In this document: positions 1 to 10,761 of the stretch, one piece after another
Position numbering within the stretch: the first letter of the stretch is position 1
Layout of the letters: the number at the start of each line of letters is the position of its first letter
The notes under the pieces: model-generated
What the model was told of the DNA's origin: nothing
The model's database searches: none
The model's input: the letters and a program-made list of their open reading frames with translations, nothing else
Origin: Phytophthora sp. 'mugwort'
Lineage: Eukaryota; Oomycota; Peronosporomycetes; Peronosporales; Peronosporaceae
Length of the DNA stretch: 64,000 nt
Direction: 5' to 3'
Assembly (NCBI GenBank): GCA_033558025.1
Contig: JAUCEF010000012.1
Coordinates: 3,472,001 to 3,536,000, forward strand
Position numbers and translations under genes: made by a program

Positions 1-228
1 AGAAATCCGTTTGCCTCAAACGAATGGAATCCTAGCCACGGCAGGGTTTCGTTTATACCTGTAGCGGACCAGGTATAAACGAAATAAAAATATAGCTCCA
101 GATATTATATCTATTTTTGGACGAAGTCATGAAATCGGTTCGCCTCGAACGAACGGGAGCGTAACGACGACAGGAGTGTTGCGCTTGGATCAGGCATAAA
201 TGAAGTAAAAATAATAGTTTCAGATATT
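1..228. repeat. Degenerate direct repeat, about 128-bp period
   Basis: Two diverged copies lie head to tail. One starts near base 1 (aaatccgtttgcctcaaacg) and the other near base 130 (aaatcggttcgcctcgaacg). Both run through a shared 'aggYataaaYgaaRtaaaaat' stretch to a shared 'cagatatta' end near 108 and 228. They sit directly beside the transposase remnant on the minus strand and may be part of its 3' end. No coding function is visible. Confidence 0.5.
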
Positions 229-715
229 AAAATTAAATTTTGAGCGACTTGCATCATTTCGGTTATCATTTTCAGTCTCATCTAATACACCAGTTGCTCT
301 GGTGGCGAGTGAATCGGCCTTAACCTGTCGAAGTATTGTTGAACTTAGTCTGCGTCCGCTTCCCGCGCAAGCCGCATCAGAACCTTGCGAGAAAACTCGG
401 TGCAAACCGTAGCGCTCCGCAAATTGTAGCAGTAGATTTTTTGTATTCGGAAGCTTGTTTCGTAATGTATCTTGGAGACCTTCCAGGTTAAAGCGATGAT
501 GCTCTTTTACATATTTCAGCATATACTGGTAGAAGCTTGGAGGCCACCGCGATGGCCGTTTCGTGCCTTTCTAACCCTGCCACCAGGCCGTGAGTTTGAC
601 AGAATCCATCGAGCGGGCTGAGGCTCCGAAAAGACGTGCGATCTGGGCCATCCCGATGTTGTAAGTGGAAATCAGCACCGCTACGCACCAGCCTAGATCT
701 TTAAAATATGCCATA
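220..715 (-). pseudogene. Tc1/IS630-like transposase, N-terminal HTH fragment
   Basis: On the minus strand from about 715 the frame reads MAYFKDLGWCVAVLISTYN, then MAQIARLFGASARS, then an in-frame TAG, then KRPSRWPPSFYQYMLKYVKE and FNLEGLQDTLRNKLP. This is the order of the paired helix-turn-helix region at the N-terminus of oomycete Tc1/IS630-type DDE transposases. After a frameshift near 400 the next frame reads FSRKVLMRLAREAD, which continues the same family. The DDE catalytic domain is missing, so this is a 5' fragment of a dead element. The family call comes from motif order, not from a database search. Confidence 0.6.
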
Positions 716-1582
716 ATGTCGGGCTTGTTGTAAATAAGTGACGGAGCAAACGGTTCTCATTTTCGTTGACCACAACCACCGGCCAAAAAAGGCTTCTGAA
801 TTGGATCGCATAGACTACTTCGTTCACAAACTGCATATATTAGTGCTTGGGTATGACTTGCAGATTTCGTGCGACGAATAATCCGTCGAAAATGGTCTCG
901 GGAGTGCCAAAATTGCAAAGCACAACAATGTATATATTACATACAATGTTGTCGCAGTTCTATATGTAATGACGTTGTATTAAGATGATTATTTGATAGC
1001 AATATTACTGCTGAAAAATAAATTGCGAACCACGCGTTATTAGCTTAGATAAGGCAAATCTCAGGGCACAAAAAGTCGAGGATAACCTCCAAAACATCTG
1101 TCTGCTCCACCCTTTACACGTCATGGGGTAGAGGGCGTCGCGTGGACTTGTACCGGTACTGTAGCTGCTACTGCAGCTTTATCTAAAGATCGGATCCGAT
1201 CAACACGTGGCTCACGTCGTGTCATATCTCGGTTGGAAGCTCGAACATGTGCCAGAACAAAGCGAGACGACACTACGGCCGTTTATGTTTAGCAAAGTAA
1301 GATTTGGCGCAAACTGCGTCTTTCTACCGAGCTGACTATATAATGCGTGCTCCGGCACAGTTGGTGTCGATCCGTCAGGTTTTTCGTGCACGCTACGTTG
1401 CCAAATATATTAGTGTCAAACTGTCTGACTGAAATGGAGGCTGGCCAGTAGCTGCTAGGTGATCCATAAATGGAGTTGAGCGCTAATCCTTGCTCCGGAT
1501 GTACTTCTAATTGCTGGAAAAGTACAATCTACACGGAAACCTTAACATGTTAGCACATTAGAACTCAGGCTATGAAGTACTA
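716..1582. other. Intergenic, nothing recognised
   Basis: I see no convincing coding sequence, RNA gene or repeat in this stretch. Short ORFs here lack motifs and look like chance. Confidence 0.5.
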
Positions 1583-3597
1583 CTTCCCTGGTCCACCAAA
1601 TTATGGACAGTTTGGCTTTTTGTGTACTACACAAAATAGTTATAAGGATCCTATTGGCTAATATTGTTAGGGGTTCGTCGGCCGTAAAACGGTCGGCAGC
1701 TACCACTAATTCGCTGCAGGCCTCACAACGCAAAAGGAACAAAATGGCGAGGATACTTGGCGCCAAGGACATCACACCAGCAACACGCGTCGCGGTGGTG
1801 GTCTTCCTTTCCAAGCTCAGTAAGGAAGGCCGCCTCCGCTACGACACAGTCGCGCTTGCCAAGAAGGCGTTTGGGCTCAGTCGCGCGCCCATCGAGTCAT
1901 TGGGGCCTGCGTGACGACGCGACCGCTCTCGTGCATCCGGGTACCCGCCCAGGAAGGTCCGGCTGAACCCCGAGGAGGTGGGTCAATGCGTCGCTGCGTA
2001 CTCTGGAGGCGGTCACCGGCATCCCAAGATCGACGCTGCAGCGTCACCTCAAGGCCAAGGTGCTGCGGCGCTTCATCTCCAGGGTCAAGCCATAGCACAC
2101 AGACGCGCCCAAGCTCCACGGCTGACCTGGGCTCTTGCCCACGTTCAGCGACCTGTCAGTAGGTTGCTATTATTATTAAAAGCAATGTATTACCTGATAT
2201 AAGTTTAATCTATTATTGGCTTTAGGCGGGCTTTTTTTTTCGTATCGCTTTAATCCAATGTATGATGTTGTGCATATAGATAAAAAGTGGTTTAATATGT
2301 ACAAGGCGTCGTCTCGCTATTATTTGGCTGCTAATGAAGCATTGCCTTACCGATCGTGTCCCAACAAACGCTACATCGGTAAGGTAATGTTTCTAGCAGC
2401 CGTAGCGAGACCGCGGTACTTTTTTTCAAAATGACACACTTTGACGGTAACATCGGGATTTTGGCCGATTGTTGAATACACTAAGGCCAAGAAGACGTCA
2501 ACAAATCGAGTTGCTGGCACTCCTATCACAAAGAACATCAACATAACAAGACAAGAGTACGTTCGGCTGCTCAAGGATAAGGTCTTTCCAGCAATTCGCG
2601 AAAAAAGTGCCAGGTACGTATTTAGCCATATCTTTTGACTTAATTTAATTATGTTCATTTCATGTATTCAGGACGGAAATCCTCAAGAATTCAAGTCCAA
2701 CACGACAATGCCGGCCCGCATGTTGACGAAAACCATGGTGAGGTTGATGAAGCAGGGCAAGAAGGAGGCTGGAAGATCAAAATGACGTGCCAGCCACCAC
2801 GTTCGCCTGACTGTAACATACTGGATTTGGGAATTTTTAATGCGATTCAATCCATACAGTATCGGCAGCCTACGAACCAGGTCGACGGGCTGATTGCAGC
2901 AGTAAAGACTGCATTTAATAGCATAAATATCAAACCATAGCAAAATGCTTCCTCACTCTGCAAAAAGTGCTGGAATGCATAATTGCTAACGAGGGGGCAA
3001 TGATTTAAAGCTCCCTCGGGTTCGTAAGTCCATCGGGCCCAGTGGCGTTTGTCCGACGTCTTTAACAACAACAGTCTCAACTGTTGAAAATATTTACAAA
3101 GCCCTGACAGCTCAGATTCTTAATCAATAAATCGTATTTTTTTAAACTGCAGTTTTATTTACTAAATCATTGTCTTAAACCGAGGTAGCAGCTGATTGGA
3201 TATAATAATCTTGTGATTTGGCTCATATCGCAATAACAGCTGATAAAACCCCACCTGAACAGAGGCCTAATAGAGACTATTCGGCACGTTTCTGACTTTT
3301 GTGTAATTGAGAGATCGATCTATACATCGGGGTGATGGCGCCGTAAAAGAATGGTTGAATACCGCTAAATTTCTTGAGAATTACGAAATAAAACCCTTTT
3401 TCCTCTTGCAAAGCGCGGATTCCGTCAATGTTATTTACTTAGCATGACGCCGTTTTTTTTTATGAATAGCTTAGAAACGGAGCAATGACCGCGCTATGAC
3501 AAGCTATCCAACGTGGGTGCCCCAGTCTTTTACGTATTAGTGTAGCTATACTAGACCAAATTACATGAATTGTCTATAATCTGGTGGGACAGAGAAG
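1583..3597 (+). mobile_element. Mariner-like DNA transposon, full-length but dead
   Basis: Imperfect terminal inverted repeats close a 2,015-bp unit. The left end reads inward cttccctggtccaccaaat and the right end, on the minus strand, cttctctgtcccaccagat. The match continues for about 35 bp, and both ends translate outward as SIIWW(T/D)REV. Each end is flanked by TA (1581-1582 and 3598-3599), the expected mariner target duplication. The termini resemble the CTCCCTC-type ends of plant Stowaway/mariner elements. The transposase pseudogene inside lies in the forward sense. Confidence 0.75.
1744..3018 (+). pseudogene. Mariner-like transposase pseudogene
   Basis: A catalytic domain for cut-and-paste transposition, spread over several frames. 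The N-terminal part starts MARILGAKDITPATRVAVVV near 1744. The core reads VVHIDKKWFNMYKASSRYYL (first catalytic Asp), then KRYIGKVMFLAAVARPRY. After a frameshift near 2434 come GFWPIVEYTKAKKTSTNRVA and ITRQEYVRLLKDKVFPAIRE. Then follow VQHDNAGPH (second Asp) and PPRSPDCNILDLGIFNAIQS (third Asp). The C-terminal piece KCFLTLQKVLECIIANEG ends at TAA near 3018. All three acidic positions survive, but the usual DEKW Glu is Lys and at least three frameshifts break the frame. No activity is expected. Confidence 0.8.
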
Positions 3598-3745
3598 TAC
3601 TTTGTTTCGGATTCGTCGCGTACAGAAATACTTGCAGTCGGAAGTACTTTCCGACGCTATGCGTCGCGCCATGCTTGCACGACTTAGCATTAAAACGCTT
3701 CTGGAGTAAACTTGCTAACCCACGCTGCTTGGTGTTGGTGCCTAC

Positions 3746-4368
3746 TGTTAGGTAAATGCCCTTTGTCGTCTAGCTAATATCCTCATGAGAGCTGACGATA
3801 TCGTCGCCCTTCGACAATAGTCTTGTATAACCTTCGGTGCAAGGTCAACTCACTTCGTGTGGCTGCTTGTACACTATCGTGATAGCCTCGCATCAGCGCC
3901 GTTTTGAGGGCTCCATCGGCAAAGATGGATGCTATAGTGCTAATCGTTGCAGCGGAAGTGTCATCCATCTTGCTGAATTACGAATGGCTGCAGCATTGGA
4001 AAGCTATCATTTGATAAGACCATGATGGCAGAAGAATATTACTTACTCTTGGTCATACTTAACGCAGATAGTAAGATGTCGATATTGCGTTGTTTAAGTC
4101 GCCCAGTCTTTTGCCCCACCGTGCGACTACCGGGAGGCTTTACACGATTGACATCCCCGTGCCGTCTAACACTTTGTCAGGTTCATGAGGACGATCGGGT
4201 CCGTGCCGTTCCATAGTCAGGTGGCACAAGGCACCTTGCAAGGGCCGCTTATTTGATCGAGTCGAAGCCTACGTGGTTCAGACCATAGTCAGGTCAGTTC
4301 GAAATATACTTTCTGGAGATCAAGCGTCTCTCTCTTTCCCCCTCTCTAAATCTCGCTGAGTTCTAACA
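3746..4368 (+). repeat. Candidate 5' LTR of the copia element
   Basis: The block begins TGTTAGG and ends TTCTAACA, so its ends form a 6-bp inverted TGTTAG/CTAACA. It stops 22 bp before the first gag ATG (4391), which suits a 5' LTR. No second copy is visible, so the left boundary is inferred from the terminal bases only. Confidence 0.35.
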
Positions 4369-4390
4369 GATTAAGAGTTTTGAGACAACC

Positions 4391-5849
4391 ATGCCGAAGA
4401 GTACGACGAAGACAAAAGAAAATGGAGGGAAGAAACCAGCTTCGACGACCAAGAAGGGTCCAATCCTCGTGGTGGCGCTGCACAACCGTCGCAGTCGTCT
4501 GTACTGCCCCGAAAATAGTGCAACAGCTAGCACGACAATGCTGCCCCCGAATCATATCGTCGTGGCTGGCGGAAACGAGAAGCCACTTCAGCCTGACCAG
4601 CCACCTGTAGCTCAGAAGGAGTCGGGAATACCCTCACAGAAACAGTCTCCGACTCACCAACGGCAAACAGGTTCTGAGCAGCACGCGACAATGCTGCCCG
4701 TACAGCCAGCATAGCAGCGCAACAAGTCGGTGCTGTATTGCAGCAACTCCCCTCGCAGCAATACCCACTAGTTCGACTAGATGCCGACAACGGAGATGCC
4801 ACCGGTGAACTACGGACATTGCACGTGTAGGTGTAGGTGGCAGCCCTGATGACGATAACCCGCCGAGTGACGATGAAAATTCGGACGAAGACGGTGGGTT
4901 GAATGGCGGTGATGGTCGCCAACACGGTACGCGGCCGCCAACGCCTGCCAGGAACGCCGACGAGACATCGGGTAGGCTTCCGCTTCGGGTCTCAGTGGTG
5001 AAGAACATCATTATCGACAAGTTTAGCGGTGAAAAGGCAAGCCGACTTGATGCTGGAGCTCAGCGCTGTGGAACAAGTTCTCGCGGCAAGTGCATGCTGC
5101 TGAAATCTATGCTGGATCCCGGCCGTGGCCAAATCACGTCAAGGTCACAATCCTGGGTGACTACCTAACTGGGATGGCAGAGGACTGGTACGATGGCATG
5201 GGCCACGAGCTTCGCAACATGGCTTTTGATAACGTTGGTGCAGCGCTCATCCAAGCACTTCAGGACAGCCTTAACTGACTTGCAGATTACAATCGAGATT
5301 TGCATGGCGATCAAGTTTGCTTTGAAGACCTACCAGGAGTTTGCGAATTGGCTGCTTGGAAATGACTAACTTGCTAAAAGGTGGACGCCAAAGCGAGCAT
5401 AATGGGCGCCTTACTTTGCAAACGTTTTGTGCTCGAGCATATCCCGCAAAGCAAGAGGCCTTCGAGATCAAGATCCACATTGAGACGCCAAACCTACAGC
5501 TCGAGCATCAGCGAGCAGTCAACCGGCTGACGAAGATCGCGAATTTTACTGGGCTATTGATGAGAATCGGAAGCGCAGCATGCCGCAGAAGCCTGGATTC
5601 TTGATGCGGGCACGGTTCATGACTGCGCAGACAAACGTTACTATTGAGAGGTCACCGAAGAAGTTTTCTCGCCAGGATTCCCGCCAGACAAGGACAGTCC
5701 AGTATGATCCTGATCGCTTTGCACACCTGACTTGCTCAATCTGCAAAGAGAAAGAACGCGATGGTCATGGCCACAACGCCAAGTTTCATAAGCGTCATCC
5801 CAACCTCTTCGAGGGACCCTGGACGAGCGCTAGCGGCAAGCGGAAATGA
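4391..5849 (+). pseudogene. Copia gag pseudogene
   Basis: Structural polyprotein region. The first ORF (4391-4714) starts MPKSTTKTKENGGKKPAS, is rich in Lys, Pro and Gln, and then shifts frame. Later pieces include an Asp/Glu-rich hinge near 4830-4900, then KNIIIDKFSGEKAS near 5000. Next comes VKVTILGDYLTGMAEDWYDG near 5138-5200, the gag core motif of this copia group. After more shifts come NRKRSMPQKPGFLMRARFMT and a Cys/His segment LTCSICKEKERDGHGH near 5730, in the position of the nucleic-acid-binding knuckle. At least four frame breaks make it non-functional. Confidence 0.65.
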
Positions 5850-5883
5850 GGGGACGATCGGAAAAGAGCAGCATTGACGCGAG

Positions 5884-6559
5884 ATGACGACAGAACGGTG
5901 GGGCTCGCTGGTGGACTCTGGAGCGTCACATCACCCCACCGGATGCATGACCACGCTGCACAACGTGAAGTCGACCCCCCCCTCTCGAAGAGCTAACGGC
6001 TCAACTGTATATGCAACCAATGCTGGGTCGATGACCTTAGTCGCCGCACCTCCGAGAGACGATGGGTTAATGAGAAAGACAACCATCAAGCTGCGTGACG
6101 TGTATTTGGTTCCTGGGTTGCCGATGGCACTTATCTCGGCCAGCAAGTTGGGTACCGCTGGATATTCGATCATGATTCGCAAAGGGGAGTGCACGGTTCG
6201 AGAGCGAACAACGAATAGGGGCATATTCGGAGCCCCAGAGGCGGATGGCGTGTACTTGATATCAAATGGGCGCAGACGCAGGACAACCCGGTGCTGCATC
6301 AGTGTGGCAGGCGGAGATATGTTGATGAATTGCCATCGCCGTCTGCGACACGCAACACAAAAACGATCAGACGAATGACATGTACGGGGGCGACCAGCGG
6401 TCTCGTGCTTGCCGACACAACTGTCTCACAATGCGAAGCCTGTCTACGCGGTAAGATGACTCGTTCTCGTGTCAAAAGATTCAGCTCGACGGCAGGCCAG
6501 AAGGCTGACTTGGTCTGTCACTCTGACTTACGTGGCCCGTTTCGCAAATCGATCTACGG
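5884..6559 (+). pseudogene. Copia protease, GAG-pre-integrase and start of integrase
   Basis: ORF 5884-6378 carries the aspartic protease motif SLVDSGASHH near its start, so the catalytic Asp-Ser-Gly is intact. The segment KLRDVYLVPGLPMALISASK that follows is typical of the protease to GAG-pre-integrase junction. The histidine region NCHRRLRHATQK ends the ORF. A frameshift leads to 6291-6563, which contains CEACLRGKMTRSRVKRFSS (the C-x2-C half of the integrase zinc site) and LVCHSDLRGPF (first catalytic Asp of the integrase core). Coding stops where the LINE enters and resumes at 8540. Confidence 0.75.
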
Positions 6560-6886
6560 CTAACAAAAATACATTACACTTAAGGCTAGTAAGCAACCTA
6601 CTTAGCTACCCTACTTGGCTATTTGGAATCGATTTGGGTCATGTGGACCCAGAACTTGGGTATGAAGTATACAATTAGTGTCCAAAAAAGGTCCATTTTC
6701 TCGAAAAATGGACCTAGGGTACCCTTGAAAGACCATTTTAGTGTTTAAGAGGAAACTGGTGGACGTCCCAAGACGTCTCTGGGCCGAATTGGACATTTGC
6801 AAGACCTTTCCGATGGGGTCTATACAAAAACCAAGTATAACCCGATGAACCAGGTGGTGGTGAACCTCCTACTTCTAGTGAGCTCA

Positions 6887-6956
6887 GATAGCTCAGCTGG
6901 TTAAGCATCCAGTGTTGGACGGAAGCGGCCGGGGTTCGATCCCCGGGCCGACCTGA
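6887..6956 (+). ncRNA. tRNA-derived Pol III promoter-like sequence (SINE head)
   Basis: The segment has a perfect A-box (tagctcagctgg) and, about 40 bp on, a near-perfect B-box (ggttcgatccc) inside a GC-rich arm (cggggttcgatccccg). These are the internal control boxes of tRNA genes. The anticodon and acceptor stems do not pair, so this is not a working tRNA. It lies antisense to the surrounding LINE. The likeliest reading is the head of a tRNA-derived SINE lodged in the LINE 3' region. Confidence 0.5.
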
Positions 6957-7047
6957 CATTTCAGACGATGGTTGGGGCTTGGCCGCGAAGGTTGGGATAT
7001 GTGGACTTGTGACTGGACTGGTGGTCTTGGGGGCTACTGGGCGCCGT

Positions 7048-7207
7048 CTCATGGGTTGTAGGTCTGGAAGCACGGTTAGACCCGGTTGTTCTTGAGGCTT
7101 CTTGACCGGGCACTTCAGTAGGAGAGATTTGGGTCGTGGTTTAGAGGGGCAAAGCCTCCCAGTCGCCTTCTCATGGCCTTGTAGGCCTGGTAGTACGCGC
7201 GGTTCGG
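7048..7207. repeat. Degenerate direct repeat in the LINE 3' region
   Basis: Two related segments, about 7048-7086 and 7159-7207, share the pattern cgccNtctcatggNNttgtagg followed by ctgg and a ggttNg box. They are diverged copies of a short unit in the non-coding 3' part of the LINE. Confidence 0.4.
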
Positions 7208-7554
7208 GAGTGTGGCGCCGCTCTAGATAGCGATAGAAGAGTAGTCCAGTGATGTCGTGCATGCCATAACACACGTAAACGTCTGTAGCGTGTCGCGTTC
7301 TTCACCCGCCTGTCCGCAAAAGTGGGGCTTCGCCTGGGTTCAAAATACACACCGCCTTCGGGTACAGCAGACATAAGGCAACGCACGCTAAGCGATCGGC
7401 AAATGGAGCCGGGAACTTGGCGTATGGGCGTGAAAGTGGCGGAGATGAAGCCAGTAATTGCCGGGCACGCCGGCAGCGGATTGTAAGACATCAGGATGAA
7501 GCCTTGAGCTTGTGGCCTTACCTTCGGGCCACAGGCGTCTCTTTCCGGCTGCGA

Positions 7555-7752
7555 CTCAACATGGCCGCGGGAAAGGAGCCCCGCTGACGGGTTTCCATCC
7601 CGCGATCGCTTGGATCTGCAGTCGTGAAGGGCGCCGACGCTCCAGTCGTCTCTTCCCTGTCGTGGTTCAACATGTCCCCGAGTAAGGAGTCCCACTGACG
7701 GGCTTCCGCCTCGTGGTCGCTTGGGCCATTGGCGTCGCAGGGTGCCGACACA
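7555..7752 (-). repeat. Two-unit tandem repeat, about 110 bp per unit
   Basis: The units 7555-7642 and 7665-7752 align along their length. On the minus strand both give related peptides (SDHEAEARQWDSLLGDML and SDRGMETRQRGSFPAAML). The repeat lies downstream of the LINE ORF2 end. It is probably a 3' UTR duplication rather than a protein repeat. Confidence 0.5.
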
Positions 7753-7804
7753 GGCAGTCCTCGCAATAAGGTGTGTAGTTGCCTACTCACCTGCGAGGAC
7801 TGTC

Positions 7805-8522
7805 TTATTGCTTGCGCTGGGTTGCCTGCCATAAGGCAGCAACATGAAGGTCAATCAGGGCGTGCACCCGAGCCTTGACGCCGATGAGACTTGGTTCATA
7901 CTCGTGGAAGCGGATGTCATTGCAGTGCGTCCATAGGCAGCGAAGTACCACAACTCTCACTATGTGGAAGACCGCAAAGAGGCTGTACCAAAGTTGTTTT
8001 TGGCTCGGGGCGTAGGCGTGATGTCCGCGAAGTAAACCACAGTCACCCACTCAATGGGAGACTCGAACCACTGCTGGAACACCTCAAGCCATTCCTCCCA
8101 TACTGCTGCCGCAAAGACACACGAAGACACACAATACCAAAAGAGGTGGGAGACGGTTTCAATGACTCCACACCCATGATGGCAGCACATCGTAATGCCT
8201 TGCACGTGCTGCAACCTAAAGGCCACCCAAAGTTCGTTGTGCTGAAGTCTGTACAGCAAGTCCGCGTTCACTGGTGTACGTGCTTGTTTATCTTTAGGTC
8301 CCTGCCCCATACATCTGCGGGAGGCGCTTGTTCAAGACCAAGTGCAGTCGTTGGCAGGCCGGTTACCTTATACTGAACCAGGAGCTTGCGTATTAGCGAC
8401 ACCGTGCGATCAGCGACTTCATAGCCACTGAAGCTCCAAGTGTGGAGGGCGCAGCCGTAGCGCGGCTTGGGGCGGGGTCCAATGAGCATGTTGGCCAACG
8501 GTCGTAACAACGAGTCTATCTT
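7805..8522 (-). pseudogene. LINE ORF2 C-terminus (zf-RVT-like Cys/His region)
   Basis: The last part of a non-LTR reverse-transcriptase polyprotein, downstream of the RT core. The minus-strand frame 8310-7960 contains NELWVAFRLQHVQGITMCCH, then GCGVIETVSHLFWYC and AAAVWEEWLEVF. This is the Cys/His cluster followed by a Trp-rich segment typical of zf-RVT tails. After a frameshift the frame 8050-7805 continues VLRCLWTHCNDIRFHEYEPS and ends IDLHVAALWQATQRKQ. The segment 8510-8268 precedes it in another frame. The RT and endonuclease domains were lost by 5' truncation. Confidence 0.65.
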
Positions 8523-8539
8523 AGCAAATCGATCTACGG

Positions 8540-9516
8540 TAAACGCTATGATGCTGGTATCCTGGTTACTCGTGGTGCTATTTCCTTAGACACAAGAGCG
8601 AGGCTGCAGCGAAGACTCGCTCTTGTGTCTAAGGAAATATTACTCTGACATGTATCGCATTAACATGGCCTGAGCTCCAAAGAATTTAAAATTGTGCACT
8701 GATGGTGGTGGACAATTCACTAGTCAAGACTTTCGCTCTTTGTGCCTAAAGCGTGTAGTTCGTTTACAGACCACTGACGCTGACTCCTCCTTTGAAAACG
8801 GAATTGCTGAGTGTGCCAACCGGACTGTGTGCGATATGGCAGCAACAATGCTGAAAGTTGCCCCACTCAGTGTGGCAGTATGCAGCTCAGCACGCGTGTA
8901 TGTGCACAACCGTGTACTACACAAGAGATCAAATATGTGTACTCCCTTTGAGCGCGTGTTGGAGAAGAAGCCTGTGGTGAATGCCATTCGAGTATTTGGA
9001 GAAGCTGTTACGGTACATGATCCTGTGAAAGAACGGACAAAGCGGTCCAGATTCATGCCTCGCTGTGTGGTAGCTGCATTCATCGGATATGAGAACGAAA
9101 GAACAGGAATCCATGCGTACAGCCAAAATCCAACAGCTAGAGTTTGGACAACTCGTAACTACAAGCGCCTGAACAAACCGTTTACTTGCGCCTTCGAGTC
9201 CTTCGATCAAGATGGTGAAATGATGAAAACTGAATCTGAAGGGAGTAGGGGTGACGAGGAGGATCAAGTGCCAGACCGCAATGCTGCAAAATCATCGGGA
9301 GAAGATGACTTAGAAGACTACCTGTCTCCTGAAGCAGTCGCTGAGGCGAACGGTGATTCGAGCTATACATCTCGCGGCATTGGAATGGCTGGGCGAGCGA
9401 CTGGTGAAATCTTAATTGAATTGGGGAACATGACGGAAGCCAAACGCTCTAAGCAATGACCGTACTGGAAGGAGGCTGTAAATTGAGAGCTCGCTGCGCT
9501 GGTAGCAAACGAGACT
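8540..9516 (+). pseudogene. Copia integrase core, C-terminus and RT start
   Basis: Continuation of the integrase after the LINE. The frame HKSEAAAK near 8590 is the copia core motif, directly followed by a fold-back palindrome that has replaced the expected sequence. ORF 8692-9459 resumes with CTDGGGQFTSQDFRSLC (second catalytic Asp) and SSFENGIAECANRTVCDMAA (catalytic Glu). Then come VFGEAVTVHDPVKERTKRSR and the linker with RCVVAAFIGYENERTG. An acidic region follows. After the stop at 9459, PYWKEAV and ELAALVANET match the first residues of the copia reverse transcriptase, where homology ends. The D, D and E are present but in separate pieces. Confidence 0.75.
8580..8638. repeat. Perfect 23-bp inverted repeat with 13-nt loop
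   Basis: The arms 8580-8602 and 8616-8638 are exact reverse complements around a 13-nt loop. The left arm and loop are native copia integrase sequence (HKSEAAAK in one frame). The right arm is not expected copia sequence, so it appears to be a copy of the left arm. Confidence 0.9.
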
Positions 9517-10761
9517 AGAATTCTGGTTAGTTTCCCTACTAGACCTTCAATTCGTAAGCTTTTGGCGTGCAGAGAACACCAACGTGAACCCAGTTACGAT
9601 TTAGAGCAGTAAACATATACATAGACCATCCAATGACGAGCGAGAATAAAACGAAAAAGTCTAAATCGTTCCCTCATTGACTGGATCGCTCACGTAACGC
9701 ATAATATCGACCAATAATGTGAAGTCCTATTTTTTCTTCTTCTCCGATCCAGAAAAGAATGAACAATTCTTTAAATCGGCGATATCCACTACCTACATGT
9801 CGTGGTGCTGCGCCCCTTACTGGCAACACTATTGTAAGCTTTTTTTTTACTTTAACGTTTTTTTTCCACGTCTTTACTTTAATTGTTTTGACTGCACTAG
9901 GTTTTATTTCGCAGTGGAGTCAATAAAGATTAAAAACTAAACTGAAAAATACTCTTGAGAAAGAGGAAAATCACTTGATTCGAACTGCAAATCGCCAAAA
10001 CCATAACAGTCGCTATATGATTCAAAACCATGCGCAATATTGCCAATAGTTTAGGGTACCAATCTCAACTCAAACGCGGCTAAGTCTACATTTACGCGCG
10101 TCTATCTTAAGTCATTGCAGGTTTAGAAGAACGCATTTGCAAGATGGTGTTTGTTACGCCGAAGCGCCAGCGGAGCAGGCCCTTGTAGTGATTGCCTCTG
10201 TGTGGGAGCCGGCAAGAAGAAACAAGAGACGAGTCGGAAGAATCATGGCTGCTCTGCAGCAGCACAATTGCTTTCGTATACGCGATGCAGCCCCACTCGT
10301 AGACCGTGCTAGATCGTTCGATGCCATGCTCAATGACGCGGCCGCAAAAGTCCGCTGTCGTTTTACGATTGCTGTTCTCTCTGTTCTCACAGTAAGCTTA
10401 AGCTACCAGAAAAGGAGCGATAACGGCGTCGGGCGATCGAGTCAACCGCGTAGAGGTGGCTATTTGGCTTATACCCGCACCTCCATGGTCCTACCGAGTT
10501 AATTTGCAAACGCAAGGCAAGACATTAGATATGAATTGCTTAAAATGAGAATCTGTACGCTCAGGAGGGGGAGGTGAACACCACCATATGCCGTTGAAGG
10601 AGTTCAGCAGCCTTCGTACGTAGAAACTGAGCGCACGTGTTTCTGTATTTTTAGCTGCACATTTTCAAGGGAGCGACGCACTCAAATAGAAGGGAAATCA
10701 CAGCATTTACGAAACGACGCTTTCGAGGAGAACAAACCAGAGCGAAAGCGTCACCGCAGGA
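9517..10761. other. Intergenic, no recognised gene
   Basis: AT-rich to 10.1 kb. Open frames at 9719-9940 and 10137-10502 (121 codons) show no motif, no relative elsewhere in the window and no clear composition signal. I do not call them genes. Confidence 0.45.

Larger units (their letters stand above)
6560..8523 (-). mobile_element. 5'-truncated LINE inserted in the copia integrase
   Basis: The 16-bp sequence gcaaatcgatctacgg occurs on both sides of the insert (6544-6559 and 8524-8539), exactly where the copia integrase frame breaks and resumes. A long target duplication with a 5'-truncated reverse-transcriptase gene is the signature of target-primed reverse transcription. The insert is 1,964 bp and reads on the minus strand: the ORF2 C-terminus is at 8522-7805, followed by a long GC-rich 3' region ending near 6560. 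No long poly-A tail is seen. Confidence 0.75.
4369..9516 (+). mobile_element. Ty1/copia-type retrotransposon, 3'-truncated and interrupted
   Basis: The internal domain runs in copia order: gag, protease, GAG-pre-integrase, integrase, then only the first residues of the reverse transcriptase. It is cut at 6560-8523 by a LINE inserted on the opposite strand. Similarity stops near 9516 at the beginning of the RVT_2 domain, so reverse transcriptase, RNase H and the 3' LTR are gone. The element cannot be autonomous. Confidence 0.75.

Noticed and set aside
6887..6956. Functional tRNA gene
   Set aside because: A and B boxes are good, but the anticodon stem gives a four-base loop and the acceptor ends do not pair.
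10137..10502. 121-codon ORF as a gene
   Set aside because: No motif, no paralogue and an equally open antisense frame.
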